From Hydrogenophaga sp. (GTDB lineage Bacteria > Pseudomonadota > Gammaproteobacteria > Burkholderiales > Burkholderiaceae_C), in NCBI RefSeq assembly GCF_030651625.1, contig NZ_JAUSCF010000024.1:1-64000 (forward strand): a stretch of DNA of 64,000 bases, read 5' to 3'. Both the position numbers and the translations under genes were made by a program. Below are positions 39,828 to 49,339 of this stretch, piece by piece (position 1 is the first letter of the stretch; each line of letters begins with the position of its first letter). The notes below the pieces were generated by a model. It saw only the letters and a list, made by a program, of their open reading frames with translations, searched no databases and had not been told where the DNA came from.

Positions 39828-39915
39828 CACCCCCCGCGCCGCAGTGCGGCTTTTCCCTCTGGAAGGAGGACGGTAGCTTAGGCCCGGCTCAGACGGTTCC
39901 CCGGTACATCTTGAT
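39828..39915 (+). repeat. Stop-codon-anchored GC-rich hairpin repeat, copy D (degenerate)
   Basis: CACCCCCCGCGCCGCAGTGCGGCTTTTCCCTCTGGAAGGAGGACGGTAGCTTAGGCCCGGCTCAGACGGTTCC, 7 nt after stop. Confidence 0.7.
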
Positions 39916-39942
39916 GGCGTGCCTGTGGGCGGCAGGGATGGG

Positions 39943-42843
39943 TCAATTCAGGCGGCCCAATTGTTCCCGCACCTTGGCCAGTGTGGCCGTGAAGTCCGCC
40001 ACGCGCTTTTTCTCCTGATCGATCACCGCTGGCGGGGCCTTGGCCACGAAGGCTTCGTTGGCGAGCTTGCCGTTGGCCTTGGCGATCTCGCCTTCAAGCC
40101 GGGTGGCTTCCTTGCCCAGTCGGGCTTTTTCAGCCGCCAGGTCGATCTCCATGAACAGGCACAGGCGCGCTTCGCCCACCACCGCCACCGGGGCGGCCTG
40201 TGCGGCGGCGGCCCAACTGGCTTCGTCGTCGAACACCCGCACCTCGTTGAGTTTGGCCAGGGCTTGCAGCACCGGGCCCGCGGCGCGCATGAAGTCGGCG
40301 TCGCCCACGGTGTACAGCGGCAGGCGCGTGGCAGGCGACACATTCATTTCACCGCGCAGCGCGCGGCAGGCGTCGACCAGCGACTTCAGCTTGACGACGT
40401 GTGCGATGGCGGCTTCATCGATCTTGCTGGGCTGGCTCTCCGGGTAGCGCGCCACGCTGACCGATTCACCTGGCAGGCCGGCCACCGGTGCGACTTTCTG
40501 CCATAGCTCTTCGGTGATGAACGGAATGACGGGGTGCGCCAGGCGCAGGATGGCTTCCAGCGTGCGGATCAGCGTGCGGCGGGTGGCGCGCTGCTGCGAT
40601 GCGTCGCCGGTCTGGATCTGCACCTTGGCGATTTCCAGGTACCAGTCGCAGAACTCGTTCCAGACGAAGTCGTAGATGGTGTTGGCCACGTTGTCCAGCC
40701 GGTACTCGGCGAAGCCCTTGGCCACCTCGGCTTCCACTTTCTGCAGCACCGAGCTGATCCAGCGGTCGGCCTGGCTGAAGCTCAGGTAGCCGTGGAAGGG
40801 CTGGTCGACGGCACATTCTTCCTTGGTGTGGTCCTTCAGACCGCAGTCTTGCCCCTCGCAGTTCATGAGCACGAACCGTGAGGCGTTCCAGAGCTTGTTA
40901 CAGAAGTTTCGGTAGCCTTCACAACGCTTGCTGTCGAAGTTGATGCTGCGGCCCAGTGAAGCGAGCGCGGCAAAGGTGAAACGCAACGCGTCGGCACCGT
41001 AGGCTGGTATACCTTCGGGAAATTCCTTTTCGGTCTGCTTGCGCACCTTGGGTGCGGTCTCGGGCTTGCGCAGGCCGGTGGTGCGTTTGTCCAGCAGGGC
41101 GCTGAGGTCGATACCGTCGATCAGGTCCACCGGGTCGAGCACGTTGCCTTCGCTCTTGCTCATCTTCTGACCTTGCGCGTCGCGCACCAGGCCGTGGATG
41201 TAGACGTGCTTGAACGGCACGCGGCCGGTGAAATGGGTCGTCATCATGATCATCCGGGCCACCCAGAAGAAGATGATGTCGTAGCCGGTGACCAGCACGC
41301 TGCTGGGAAGGTACAGGTTGTAGTCTTCGGTTGCGCCTTCCTTCTGATTCGGCCACCCCATGGTGCTGAAGGGCACCAGGGCGGATGAATACCAGGTATC
41401 GAGCACGTCAGGATCGCGCATGAGCACTTTGCCCGGTGCCTGTGCCTGCGCCTCGGCTTCGTTGCGCGCCACGATCACGTCGCCATCTTCGGTGTACCAG
41501 GCCGGAATCTGATGGCCCCACCAGAGCTGGCGGCTGATGCACCAGTCCTGGATGTTGTTCATCCACTGGTTGTAGGTGTTGACCCAGTTCTCGGGCACGA
41601 AGGTCACTTCGCCCGATTGCACGGCGGCAATGGCCTTGTCGGCAATGGAGGTGCCGCTGGTGTTCTTCTCGTTGCCCTTGGACTGCATGGCCACGAACCA
41701 TTGATCGGTCAGCATGGGTTCGATCACCTGACCGGTGCGGGCGCAGCGCGGCACCATGAGCTTGTGTTTTTTCACTTCAACCAGCAAGCCGGCGGCTTCG
41801 AGGTCGGCCACCACGGCCTTGCGGGCCACGAAGCGGTCGAGGCCACGGTATTTTTCGGGCGCGTTGTCATTGATGGTGGCGTTGAGTGCCAGCACGCCGA
41901 TGATGGTCAGGTTGTGGCGCTGTCCCACGGCATAGTCGTTGGCATCGTGCGCGGGCGTGACCTTGACCACGCCGGTGCCGAAGGCGCGGTCCACATAGTC
42001 GTCGGCAATGACCGGAATATCTCGGTCGCACAGTGGCAGCTTCACCATCTGTCCGATCAGGTGGATGTAGCGTTCGTCTTCCGGGTGCACCATCACGGCC
42101 ACGTCGCCCAGCATTGTTTCCGGGCGGGTGGTGGCCACGGTCAGCGTGCCGCTGCCATCAGCGAGTGGGTAGGCGATGTGCCATAGAAAGCCGTCTTCTT
42201 CTTCACTCTCCACTTCCAGGTCAGACACCGCCGACATCAGCACCGGGTCCCAGTTCACCAGGCGCTTGCCGCGATAGATCAGGCCTTGTTCGTACAGGCG
42301 CACAAAAGTCTCGGTCACCACGGTGGAGAGTTTGTCGTCCATGGTGAAATACTCGCGGCTCCAGTCCACCGAGTCGCCCATGCGGCGCATCTGCGTGGTG
42401 ATGGTGTTGCCGCTTTCTTCCTTCCATTCCCAGACCTTGGCGACGAAGTTCTTGCGCGCCTCGGTGGGTGTGGGCCCCATCTCGTGGCGGCTGATGCCTT
42501 GTGCCTGCAACTGGCGCTCCACCACGATCTGCGTGGCGATGCCGGCGTGGTCGGTGCCTGGCACCCAGACCGTGTTGTGCCCGCGCATGCGGTGATACCG
42601 CGTGAGGCTGTCCATGATGGTCTGGTTGAACGCGTGGCCCATGTGCAGCGTGCCGGTCACATTGGGCGGGGGCAGCTGGATCGCGAACGAGGGCGCCCCT
42701 GCCTCGGCTACACCGGTGCCCCGGAAGCCGGCACGGCCATGGCCTTTCTGTTCCCAGAAAGGGCCCCACTGGGCTTCGATGGCGGCGGGTTCGAAGGACT
42801 TCGACAGGCTGTCGAGTCCGGGCTGGGCGGGCGTTTGGGACAT
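39943..42843 (-). CDS. valS: Valyl-tRNA synthetase
   Basis: [21 protein letters not shown] (HIGH), [18 protein letters not shown] (KMSKS), C-terminal coiled coil. Confidence 0.98.
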   Translation of the reverse strand: MSQTPAQPGLDSLSKSFEPAAIEAQWGPFWEQKGHGRAGFRGTGVAEAGAPSFAIQLPPPNVTGTLHMGHAFNQTIMDSLTRYHRMRGHNTVWVPGTDHAGIATQIVVERQLQAQGISRHEMGPTPTEARKNFVAKVWEWKEESGNTITTQMRRMGDSVDWSREYFTMDDKLSTVVTETFVRLYEQGLIYRGKRLVNWDPVLMSAVSDLEVESEEEDGFLWHIAYPLADGSGTLTVATTRPETMLGDVAVMVHPEDERYIHLIGQMVKLPLCDRDIPVIADDYVDRAFGTGVVKVTPAHDANDYAVGQRHNLTIIGVLALNATINDNAPEKYRGLDRFVARKAVVADLEAAGLLVEVKKHKLMVPRCARTGQVIEPMLTDQWFVAMQSKGNEKNTSGTSIADKAIAAVQSGEVTFVPENWVNTYNQWMNNIQDWCISRQLWWGHQIPAWYTEDGDVIVARNEAEAQAQAPGKVLMRDPDVLDTWYSSALVPFSTMGWPNQKEGATEDYNLYLPSSVLVTGYDIIFFWVARMIMMTTHFTGRVPFKHVYIHGLVRDAQGQKMSKSEGNVLDPVDLIDGIDLSALLDKRTTGLRKPETAPKVRKQTEKEFPEGIPAYGADALRFTFAALASLGRSINFDSKRCEGYRNFCNKLWNASRFVLMNCEGQDCGLKDHTKEECAVDQPFHGYLSFSQADRWISSVLQKVEAEVAKGFAEYRLDNVANTIYDFVWNEFCDWYLEIAKVQIQTGDASQQRATRRTLIRTLEAILRLAHPVIPFITEELWQKVAPVAGLPGESVSVARYPESQPSKIDEAAIAHVVKLKSLVDACRALRGEMNVSPATRLPLYTVGDADFMRAAGPVLQALAKLNEVRVFDDEASWAAAAQAAPVAVVGEARLCLFMEIDLAAEKARLGKEATRLEGEIAKANGKLANEAFVAKAPPAVIDQEKKRVADFTATLAKVREQLGRLN

Positions 42844-43025
42844 GGTGGGGATCCGGGGATAGTGGCGGGGGTGCGGGTGGATTGGCCCGCTCCCGGCTGG
42901 GAAACCCTCGATTTTACGGGGCGTGCCTTGCTGGCTAGCGCTGAGGATTCCGTTGTCTGTGTGTTTTGTCTTTCGTGGCGTGCCGGGTCTCGCCCCGGCG
43001 GGCGAGTTACCTTTCTTTGCGTCGC

Positions 43026-44315
43026 TGTATGGACCGGAGACATAGGAAACAGGTGTGCGGAGACATAGGAAACACTTTTCTTGCGCGAACAGCGCAAGGA
43101 GAGCCCTATGCCCTGGACACCGAGAGCCCTGATGGACATCAAACGCGAGTTTCTGGAACTGGCCCTCCAGGAGGGTGCCAACCGTCGAGAACTGTGCCGC
43201 CGCTTCGGCATCAGCCCCAAGACTGCTTACACCCTGCTGGCTCGGCATGAGCAGGAAGGTGTTGCCGCCCTGGTGCCACGCTCAAGAAAGCCGAACAACA
43301 GCCCCTCGCGCAGCTCAACCGAGGTGGAGCGCGCCGTGGTTGAGCTGCGTGCTCAGCACCCCGGCTGGGGTGGTCGCAAGATCGCGCGGCGCTTGAGCGA
43401 GCTCGGGCTTCTCAACGGGCCACCCCCGAGCACCGTCACCTCCATCCTGCACCGCCATGGCTTGATCTCTTGCGAGGCCACCCAGGCCGCCCAGCACTGG
43501 ATCCGTTTCGAGCACGATCAGCCCAATGCGCTGTGGCAAATCGACTTCAAGGGCGACTTTGCCACCCACCAGGGCAAGTGCTATCCCTTGACTCTGCTGG
43601 ATGACCACTCCCGTTTCAATCTTGCGCTGCAAGCCTGCGCGAATGTGAGGACCTCCAGCGTGCAACCTCATCTGGCAGCTGTGTTCCAGCGCTACGGCCT
43701 GCCTGCACGGATCAACGCCGACAACGGTGCGCCTTGGGGCAGTCCGAGCTCGCCGGGGCAAAGCTTGAGCGAGTTAAGCATCTGGCTCATACGTCTTGGC
43801 ATACATGTGAGCCACAGCGCGCCCTACCACCCCCAAACCAACGGCAAGGTCGAGCGCTTTCACGGCTCCTTGAACACGGAAGTGCTGGCTGGGCGCAGCT
43901 TTATCAGCCTGGAGCAGGCGCAAACCGCGTTCACGCACTGGCGAGGTGTGTACAACCACGAGCGCCCGCACGATGCGTTGAATCTTCAGACGCCAGCCAA
44001 GCGCTACCGAACCAGTCCGATTCCATATGCGCAGACACTACCGGAGATTGAATACCCCACGGGGGACACCGTGGTCACGGTGAGCTGGGACGGGCAAGCC
44101 AGCTTCAAAGGGCACAAGATCAAGGTCTCCAGCTCCTTGCTCAAGCTGCCCATCGCGTTCCGAGCAGATCACGAGCGCGATGGCGTCTACGATGTGTTCT
44201 TCTGCCACCAGCGCTTCATGCGCCTGGATTTGAACCGCTTGACCACCGCTTCCTGAGACTTCGAGGTGTTTCCTATGTCTCCGCACACCTGTTTCCTATG
44301 TCTCCGGTCCATACA
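43026..44315 (+). mobile_element. Complete IS481-family insertion sequence
   Basis: ~50-bp terminal inverted repeats TGTATGGACCGGAGACATAGGAAACAGGTGTGCGGAGACATAGGAAACA; flanked by 6-bp direct repeat CGTCGC (43020-43025 / 44316-44321). Confidence 0.92.
43108..44256 (+). CDS. IS481-family DDE transposase
   Basis: [24 protein letters not shown]; rve domain [36 protein letters not shown]. Confidence 0.94.
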   Translation: MPWTPRALMDIKREFLELALQEGANRRELCRRFGISPKTAYTLLARHEQEGVAALVPRSRKPNNSPSRSSTEVERAVVELRAQHPGWGGRKIARRLSELGLLNGPPPSTVTSILHRHGLISCEATQAAQHWIRFEHDQPNALWQIDFKGDFATHQGKCYPLTLLDDHSRFNLALQACANVRTSSVQPHLAAVFQRYGLPARINADNGAPWGSPSSPGQSLSELSIWLIRLGIHVSHSAPYHPQTNGKVERFHGSLNTEVLAGRSFISLEQAQTAFTHWRGVYNHERPHDALNLQTPAKRYRTSPIPYAQTLPEIEYPTGDTVVTVSWDGQASFKGHKIKVSSSLLKLPIAFRADHERDGVYDVFFCHQRFMRLDLNRLTTAS

Positions 44316-44706
44316 CGTCGCCAAAGAAAGGTAACCCAAAGAAAGGCGACCCTGCTGCCAGTGACCCCTGCGCTGCGCTCCGGGGCAACCTGTGGTGCTC
44401 GCAGCGGGCGGGGTCCGTGCAAACTCGGCTATCGCCTCAAACATGCACGGCCTTTATTCCGCCCGCTGCTGCGCTCCTCGGCACCGGCAGAAGGGGCCCG
44501 AATGCGGGATCGGGCTCCCCCTCGAACAAAAGCCCCTGCATCAGGAGAAGGCCCTTTCTGCGCGAGCCGAGGAGCGCAGGCCTGGGCGGATGAAGGGCTG
44601 CGCATGTCTGAGCGCAGCGAGTTTGCGCAGACCCCGCCCTGGGTGAGCACCGCAGGGTGCCCGTAGCGCAGCGCAGGGTCTCGCGCAGCAGGGGTCGTTT
44701 TCATTG

Positions 44707-44738
44707 CCTGCTTTCTTTGTCGACACAAAGAAAGCAGG
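44707..44738. repeat. Nested hairpin in right arm of the palindrome
   Basis: CCTGCTTTCTTTG-TCGACA-CAAAGAAAGCAGG, 13-bp perfect stem. Confidence 0.85.
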
Positions 44739-44825
44739 TGCGCCGCCGGGCGCACATCCCGGCACGCCACGAAAGGAAAAACACAGCGACAACGCAACAA
44801 TACCAACCCGAGAGCCACCCGGCCC

Positions 44826-45032
44826 TCAAGAGGGATCCGCAGCGGGAACAGGCATCTTCCGCGCCGCCTCAACACACTCCCCCAACACCCTCGCATCCCC
44901 CACCTGATTCGCCAGCAACAAAATCAGGCGGGCATTGAGCAGCTCGGAAGCCTCCCGACTCAACCCGACGTGCGCATCCATCAGCTGCTCGTAAAACCCG
45001 TCGGCATCCTGAAAATGCGGTGTCGTTTTCAT
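44826..45032 (-). CDS. DUF2783 domain-containing protein
   Basis: 68 aa, DADGFYEQLMDAHVGLSREASELLNARLILLLANQVGD; overlaps the FAD monooxygenase stop/start. Confidence 0.82.
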   Translation of the reverse strand: MKTTPHFQDADGFYEQLMDAHVGLSREASELLNARLILLLANQVGDARVLGECVEAARKMPVPAADPS

Positions 45033-46759
45033 TCGGTGTCTCCTCGCAATCCCAGGGAGCGCTCAATCGCCGCCACCAGTTGGCCGTTCACGCTTTCGCC
45101 GCTGGCGGCCAGGTAGCCGTCGGGCCGCACCAGCGCCCAGGCGTGGCCAAACACATGGCAGGCGCCTTGCAAGTGGGCCTGTGGATCGCGCACATGCTCC
45201 ACCGCTTGCGCGGTGGCGTCGATGCCGAGCACCTGCACGCTGCGCACCGGTGCGTCAAAACAAAGGCGGCGCAGGCGTTGCAGTGCCGATGGCGACAGAT
45301 CACCAAACACCAGTACCAGCAGATCACCGGCGGCCCAATCGAGCAAGTCGTTGACGCGGCCTCTTGATCCGTCGGCCCAGGCAAAAGACACGTTCTGTAC
45401 CGACTGCCCGGCGGCACTGCCCGGTGCGTAGGTGCATGCCCTTGAATGACTGTAGGGGTTGGCCACCGCCATGCGGCCGGTGTTGATCAAGCTGCGTGCG
45501 AAAGGGTATTGCCGGGCCAGGCCGATGGTGGCCTGGCGGAACAGTCGTTCGGCGCCATCGGCGGGCCGCAGAAAGCGGGCGGTGCGGTTGGTCACGCACA
45601 CGTTTTGCTGCGCCGCTTCCAGGCGCTCGTCGCCATAGCTCTCCAGCAGAGCCGCGTCGGCTTTGCCGCGCAGCACGGCCGCGAGTTTCCATGCGAGGTT
45701 GTCGGCGTCGGCCACGCCGGTGTTGCCACCGCGAGCGCCGAAAGGGCTGACCACCTTGGCCGCATCGCCCATGAGGAACACGCGGCCATGGCGCAGGGCG
45801 TGCACACATTCGCTGCGGTAGGCGTAGGGGCCTACCCAGACAATCTCGACCTCCACATCGGGGCCGAACTGCCGGGCCAGTCGCTCACGCACCACGTCTT
45901 CGCGACTCACAAGTTCGGGGTCGGCGTTGGGCGCCATCTGGTAGTCGATGCGCCAGACGTCGTCGGCCATCAGGTGCTGCCACACCGCCCTGTTTTCGTT
46001 GAACGGGGCTTCGATCCAGGTGTGCCGCTCCACCGGCGGGCGGGTGCTGAAACGCACGTCGGCGATGCACCAGCGGTCGTCGCCTCGGCGCGAGTCAAAC
46101 GGGACGTCCAGCCATTGGCGCAGCGGGCTGTGTGAGCCGGTGGCATCGATCACGTGGTCGGCTTCCAGCGCGTAGGTGCCCGCGGGCGTTTCCACCGTGA
46201 GCGTGGCGTAATCGGCGTTCTGCTCGAAAGCGGTCAGTCGGTTCTGCCAGCGCAGTTCGACTGTGCCCAGATCGTGGATGCGATCGACCAGAAAGCTCTC
46301 GATGTAGAACTGCTGGATGTTGATGAACGGCGGCTGACTGCTGAGGTGGAAGTTGCCCTGCTGGCGCAGGTCGAAGCTGTACACCTCGTCTTCACCGGCA
46401 AAGGTGCGGCCCACGCTCCACTGCGTGCCTTTGGCGGCGATGCGTTCAAAAATACCCAGGCGCTCGAAGATTTCCAGCGACTTCTGCGTGTAGCAGATGC
46501 CGCGCGACGAAGCGCCCTTGACACCCACTGTGTTGTCTTCGTCGATCAGCACCGCCTTCACCCCCAGGCGCGCCAGCGAGCAGGCCAGCGTGAGACCGCT
46601 GATGCCGCCGCCCACGATCACGATGGGGTAGCGCTCCACGGTGCCGCTGTGCAGCTCCGGGGGTGGCACAAACGGGTACTCCGGCAGCACATAACCGGCA
46701 CCGCTGGTGAATTCGTAGTGATTGGTGAGGGCGGTGTCGCGGTAAACAGGGGGGCTCAT
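45029..46759 (-). CDS. FAD-dependent aromatic monooxygenase (MhpA/PheA-TfdB family)
   Basis: PIVIVGGGISGLTLACSLARLGVKAVLID; RVFLMGDAAKVVSPFGARGGNTGVADADNLAWKLAAVL. Confidence 0.93.
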   Translation of the reverse strand: MSPPVYRDTALTNHYEFTSGAGYVLPEYPFVPPPELHSGTVERYPIVIVGGGISGLTLACSLARLGVKAVLIDEDNTVGVKGASSRGICYTQKSLEIFERLGIFERIAAKGTQWSVGRTFAGEDEVYSFDLRQQGNFHLSSQPPFINIQQFYIESFLVDRIHDLGTVELRWQNRLTAFEQNADYATLTVETPAGTYALEADHVIDATGSHSPLRQWLDVPFDSRRGDDRWCIADVRFSTRPPVERHTWIEAPFNENRAVWQHLMADDVWRIDYQMAPNADPELVSREDVVRERLARQFGPDVEVEIVWVGPYAYRSECVHALRHGRVFLMGDAAKVVSPFGARGGNTGVADADNLAWKLAAVLRGKADAALLESYGDERLEAAQQNVCVTNRTARFLRPADGAERLFRQATIGLARQYPFARSLINTGRMAVANPYSHSRACTYAPGSAAGQSVQNVSFAWADGSRGRVNDLLDWAAGDLLVLVFGDLSPSALQRLRRLCFDAPVRSVQVLGIDATAQAVEHVRDPQAHLQGACHVFGHAWALVRPDGYLAASGESVNGQLVAAIERSLGLRGDTE

Positions 46760-46772
46760 GGGCGCGTCCCGT

Positions 46773-47381
46773 TCAAGGCTGCGTGCGTGCGATCACTTCA
46801 GGTCGGTCGTTCTGCTGTGGCTTGAGTGGGGCGGCCGTCTTGCCTTCAGCCCGCTCCTTGCGCCATTGCTCCTTGCGCACTGTCCATTCGGCCAGGCGGA
46901 CGTGAGCGGTCTTGCTTTCTTCCAGCATTTCAAACTCGTCAGCCAACTGCGCTGTGAGTTCCAGGCGGATGCCGTTGGGATCGAAGAAGTAAATGCTTTT
47001 GAAGATGTGGTGGTCGGTCACGCCCAGCACCTCGATGTCGCTGGCTTCCAGCCGGGCCTTGGTGTTCTCCAGCTCTTGAATGGTGTTCACCCTGAAGCTG
47101 ATGTGGTTGACCCACTTTGGTGTGTTCGGGCTGGGCAGCGCGGCCACATCGTCACCGAGGTCGAAAAATGCGATGAACGAGCCGTCTTGCAGGCGGAAGA
47201 AGAAGTGGGTGTACGGGCAGTATTCGCCGGTGCTCGGTACCACGTCGCTCTGGATGATGTGATACAGCGGCAGACCCAGGATGTCTTCGTAGAAGCGGCG
47301 CGTCTCTTCAGCATCCTTGGCCCGGTAAGCGTAGTGGTGCAACTGCTGAATGGGTGCTGGCGGGGGCAGGGTGGTGGGCAT
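46773..47381 (-). CDS. VOC-family protein (glyoxalase/extradiol dioxygenase fold)
   Basis: HHYAYRAKDAEETRRFYEDILGLPLYH ... SIYFFDPNGIRLELTAQ. Confidence 0.92.
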   Translation of the reverse strand: MPTTLPPPAPIQQLHHYAYRAKDAEETRRFYEDILGLPLYHIIQSDVVPSTGEYCPYTHFFFRLQDGSFIAFFDLGDDVAALPSPNTPKWVNHISFRVNTIQELENTKARLEASDIEVLGVTDHHIFKSIYFFDPNGIRLELTAQLADEFEMLEESKTAHVRLAEWTVRKEQWRKERAEGKTAAPLKPQQNDRPEVIARTQP

Positions 47382-47653
47382 GTCGGTCTCCTGAAAGCCG
47401 GTAGGCAATTCACCATTGTGCAATTCATTTCCCAAAAGGAAATTCTTTATCGCTTACTCCGTGCCAGTTTGAGGGTTTCCCGGTGCGCTGTCGATGGGTT
47501 GGGAACAAATATTCCACTCCCGGCGCGGATGGCGAAGGGCAAAGTGTGTTGGTCAGAATGAAGCTGAACATTGCACTTGAACCAGGCCTCGGCCAACCCA
47601 GGCGTTTGGCGGGGGTGGCGGTTGGTTTTCTGCCCCATGCCAAAATCGCGCGC

Positions 47654-48430
47654 ATGTTGTTCCTCATCTCTCCGGCCAAAGCGCTCGACTACGAGACGCC
47701 GGCCCACATAAACACCCACACCCAGCCGCTTTTCATGAACCAGGCCACCGAACTGATCGGTGTGCTGCGCGACAAATCACCCCAGCAGGTGGCTGAACTC
47801 ATGGGCCTGTCGGACACCTTGTCTGGCTTGAATGTGGCGCGTTACCAGGCCTGGCGGCCGAAGTTCACGTCGCGCAATGCCAAGCAGGCGGTGCTGGCAT
47901 TCAATGGCGACGTGTATGGCGGTCTTGACGCTGCCCACCTCGACGAAGCCAGCCTTGAATGGTTGCAGCAGCACCTGTGCATCCTGAGCGGTCTTTACGG
48001 CGTCCTGCGTCCGCTGGACCTGATGCAGCCGTACCGGCTGGAGATGGGCACCCGCCTGGTGACGCCCAAGGGCAAGAATCTGTACCAGTTCTGGGGTACC
48101 CAGGTATCGCAGCACCTCAACGAGCGCGCACGCGCCGAGTTGAGCCCGGTCGTGATCAACCTGGCCAGTGAAGAGTACTTCAAGGTGGTCGATCGAAAGA
48201 CACTGGTGCCGCGCGTGGTCACTTGCGTGTTTGAAGAGCGCAAGGCCGATGGCTACAAGGTGATCAGCTTCATGGCCAAGCGCGCGCGTGGCCTGATGGT
48301 GCGGCATGCGGTGCTGCACCGGGTGACCACGCCCGAGCAGCTCAAGGCCTTTGACGCCGAGGGCTACCGGTTCGTGCCAGCCGCGTCCGGTACGGATCGG
48401 CTGGTGTTTCGACGTGAGCAAAAGGCCTGA
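47654..48430 (+). CDS. yaaA: Peroxide stress protein YaaA
   Basis: MLFLISPAKALDYE ... VLAFNGDVYGGLDA ... GLYGVLRPLDLMQPYRLEMGT. Confidence 0.95.
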   Translation: MLFLISPAKALDYETPAHINTHTQPLFMNQATELIGVLRDKSPQQVAELMGLSDTLSGLNVARYQAWRPKFTSRNAKQAVLAFNGDVYGGLDAAHLDEASLEWLQQHLCILSGLYGVLRPLDLMQPYRLEMGTRLVTPKGKNLYQFWGTQVSQHLNERARAELSPVVINLASEEYFKVVDRKTLVPRVVTCVFEERKADGYKVISFMAKRARGLMVRHAVLHRVTTPEQLKAFDAEGYRFVPAASGTDRLVFRREQKA

Positions 48431-48448
48431 ACGGCACCTGGAGCAGAC

Positions 48449-49339
48449 ATGAGCCAGATCATCACCATCGAATTGCGGAAGTGGATTCTTGAGCAGTCTG
48501 CGGCAGGGCATTCGCATGAATCGATCCTGGCCGCCATGATGACCGCCGGCTGGGCGCGCGATGTGGCCAGTCACGCGCTGCAGAACACGCTGCCGGCACA
48601 GCAACCTGGACCACCTGCCGTGGAGGTGGCCGACACGGCGGTGCAGTCGCCAGAGCAGGGCGTTTTGACTCGGACAGCCAATGCGAAGGTTCCCGACCTG
48701 GATCTGAGCCGATCACCTCGCAAGGTAGACGCTGGCGATCGCTCCGTTGACGTGCTGGCCACACTGACCCAGCCGAGGGTGGTGGTTCTGGGCGGCTTGC
48801 TCAGCGACGAAGAGTGCGATGCCCTGATCGCAGCGGCCCGCCCGCGCATGGCACGCTCGCTCACCGTGCAGACCCAGACCGGTGGCGAAGAGCTCAACCC
48901 TGACCGCACCAGCAACGGCATGTTTTTCAACCGCGGTGAAAGCGAGTTGATCACCCGCATTGAAGCGCGCATTGCCCGGCTGCTGAACTGGCCGGTCGAC
49001 CACGGAGAAGGCATGCAGGTGCTGCACTACCACCCCGGTGCCGAGTACAAGCCGCACTATGACTACTTCGACCCTGCCGAGCCGGGCACGCCGACCATTC
49101 TCAAGCGCGGGGGGCAACGCCTGGCGACGCTGGTGATGTACCTCAGCGAACCGGCCTGCGGTGGTGGCACCACTTTTCCTGATGTGGGCCTGGAAGTCGC
49201 ACCCCAGCGCGGCAACGCGGTGTTCTTCAGCTACGACAGGCCCCACCCCACCACACGCACCCTGCACGGTGGCGCGCCGGTCATCGAAGGCGAAAAGTGG
49301 GTGGCTACCAAGTGGTTGCGCGAGCGCGTCTTTACATGA
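48449..49339 (+). CDS. 2OG-Fe(II) oxygenase (prolyl 4-hydroxylase-like)
   Basis: HYHPGAEYKPHYDYFDP (HxD) ... DRPHPTTRTLHGGAPVIEGEKWVATKWLRE (distal His, Arg/Lys). Confidence 0.92.
   Translation: MSQIITIELRKWILEQSAAGHSHESILAAMMTAGWARDVASHALQNTLPAQQPGPPAVEVADTAVQSPEQGVLTRTANAKVPDLDLSRSPRKVDAGDRSVDVLATLTQPRVVVLGGLLSDEECDALIAAARPRMARSLTVQTQTGGEELNPDRTSNGMFFNRGESELITRIEARIARLLNWPVDHGEGMQVLHYHPGAEYKPHYDYFDPAEPGTPTILKRGGQRLATLVMYLSEPACGGGTTFPDVGLEVAPQRGNAVFFSYDRPHPTTRTLHGGAPVIEGEKWVATKWLRERVFT

Larger units (their letters stand above)
42951..44794. repeat. Large imperfect palindrome (~548 bp without the IS) with nested hairpins, interrupted by IS481-family element
   Basis: Left arm GTTGTCTGTGTGTTTTGTCTTTCGTGGCGTGCCGGG... 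matches the reverse complement of the right arm GTTGTCGCTGTGTTTTTCCTTTCGTGGCGTGCCGGG... through to a centre near 44520. Confidence 0.82.

Noticed and set aside
13417-39915. Hairpin repeats as simple Rho-independent terminators
   Set aside because: The stems are not followed by T tracts and copies share extended sequence beyond one stem; a role in termination is possible but they are not standard intrinsic terminators.
42951-44794. CRISPR array or integron
   Set aside because: No regularly spaced direct repeats, cas genes, attC sites or integrase; symmetry is inverted, not direct.
44298-44896. ORFs such as ...MSERSEFAQTPPWVSTAGCP and its antisense inside the palindrome
   Set aside because: Both strands give similar spurious peptides because the DNA is an imperfect palindrome; no start/RBS and no domain.
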